A stretch of 64,000 nt of DNA from Desulfovibrio aminophilus DSM 12254. Lineage in GTDB: Bacteria; Desulfobacterota; Desulfovibrionia; Desulfovibrionales; Desulfovibrionaceae. Shown piece by piece: positions 63,848-64,000 of the stretch. Under the pieces are notes generated by a model. It was not told the DNA's origin. It searched no databases and was given only the letters and a program-made list of their open reading frames with translations. A program made the translations under genes and the position numbers. Position 1 is the stretch's first letter, and each line of letters starts with the position of its first letter. The stretch covers positions 248,001 through 312,000 of the forward strand of contig NZ_AUMA01000006.1 in the NCBI RefSeq assembly GCF_000422565.1, written 5' to 3'.

Positions 63848-64000
63848 GTGCGTCCTTTCAGAGAGTTCGACGTCGTCCGCGTTCTCGCCCCGCTCTCTTG
63901 CCAGAGCAATTATTCCGACTTGGTTGTTCAACTCCACCCTGGACAGATTGGGACGATCATTGACGTGTTGGGACAAGGGACGGCTTTTGAAGTGGACATT
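63848..64000 (+). CDS. DUF4926-like small protein, truncated by window edge
   Basis: GTG 63848, seven bases after TAGGAG, opens a frame of 51 codons to the window end: MRPFREFDVVRVLAPL, then HPGQIGTIIDVLGQGTAFEVDI. The FDxVRxL start and the GxxGTIxDVL...AxEVDI pattern match the DUF4926 family of about 60-80 residues, often found next to toxin-like or DUF6883 genes and thought to include antitoxin/immunity proteins. It follows the integrase by nine bases, so it is element cargo. Function is unproven. Confidence 0.6.
   Translation, partial: MRPFREFDVVRVLAPLSCQSNYSDLVVQLHPGQIGTIIDVLGQGTAFEVDI

Overview
The window is one contiguous, GC-rich stretch of a bacterial chromosome. It reads as a sulfate-reducing delta-proteobacterium of the Desulfovibrionales (Desulfobacterota). 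This placement is inferred from family resemblance: a PxxKW cysteine-rich small protein, a split ferredoxin-type glutamate synthase, a long-form Hpf/RpoN/PtsN/RapZ/mannose-PTS block downstream of Kdo and Lpt genes, and a macromolecular-synthesis operon rpsU-yqeY-mutS2-dnaG-rpoD. No rRNA or species marker was used, so genus is not claimed. Nearly everything is core genome. The only clear accessory material is the last 2 kb, where a tyrosine integrase sits against a tRNA-Ser gene.

Layout. 1-5.6 kb (minus): FAD oxidoreductase (cut by the edge), four-cluster ferredoxin and glutamate synthase FMN subunit, then alpha-glucan phosphorylase. 5.7-19.6 kb (plus): dut, argD, a methyltransferase/glycosyltransferase-like fusion, a 68-residue orphan, prmA, an endonuclease III homologue, envC-like/ctp/divergent polysaccharide deacetylase (envelope remodelling), fliM behind a sigma-54 promoter, a three-gene ABC transporter, ndk and proC. 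19.6-25.1 kb (minus): arginine-decarboxylase-type acid-resistance pair, a GNAT acetyltransferase and cbiB. 25.2-33.4 kb (minus): rpoD-dnaG-mutS2-yqeY-rpsU read as one operon, a small membrane protein, HU and rsmA. 33.4-48.4 kb (plus): apt, MTA phosphorylase and MTA/SAH-type deaminase; PxxKW protein; M20 hydrolase; mnmG; PilZ protein; corC-lnt; prfB with a programmed frameshift; GGDEF cyclase; FlhG/MinD-like ATPase; IHF/HU; a secreted UshA-like protein; dapA. 48.5-60.4 kb (minus): pyrG-kdsA-kdsC-lptC-lptA-lptB, then rpoN-hpf-ptsN-rapZ-EIIA-EIIB-EIIC, then Mn-pyrophosphatase. 60.6-64 kb (plus): purQ-like, tadA, tRNA-Ser(CGA), integrase, and a truncated DUF4926-like gene.

How the parts connect. 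The pyrG-to-EIIC block links CTP supply, CMP-Kdo precursor synthesis and LPS export to sigma-54 and a PTS phosphorelay that here looks regulatory rather than a sugar importer, since no EIID, HPr or EI is present in the window. c-di-GMP and motility functions (fliM, PilZ, GGDEF, FlhG-like) are scattered rather than clustered.

Most unusual points: EIIC is split by a nine-base homopolymer that fits a -1 slip or a frameshift; LptA carries two SH3-like domains; a methyltransferase is fused to a degenerate glycosyltransferase-like half; fliM stands alone behind a near-consensus -24/-12 element; and an integrative element begins at tRNA-Ser and continues past the right edge. I did not find a clearly new defence or biosynthetic system in the visible sequence.
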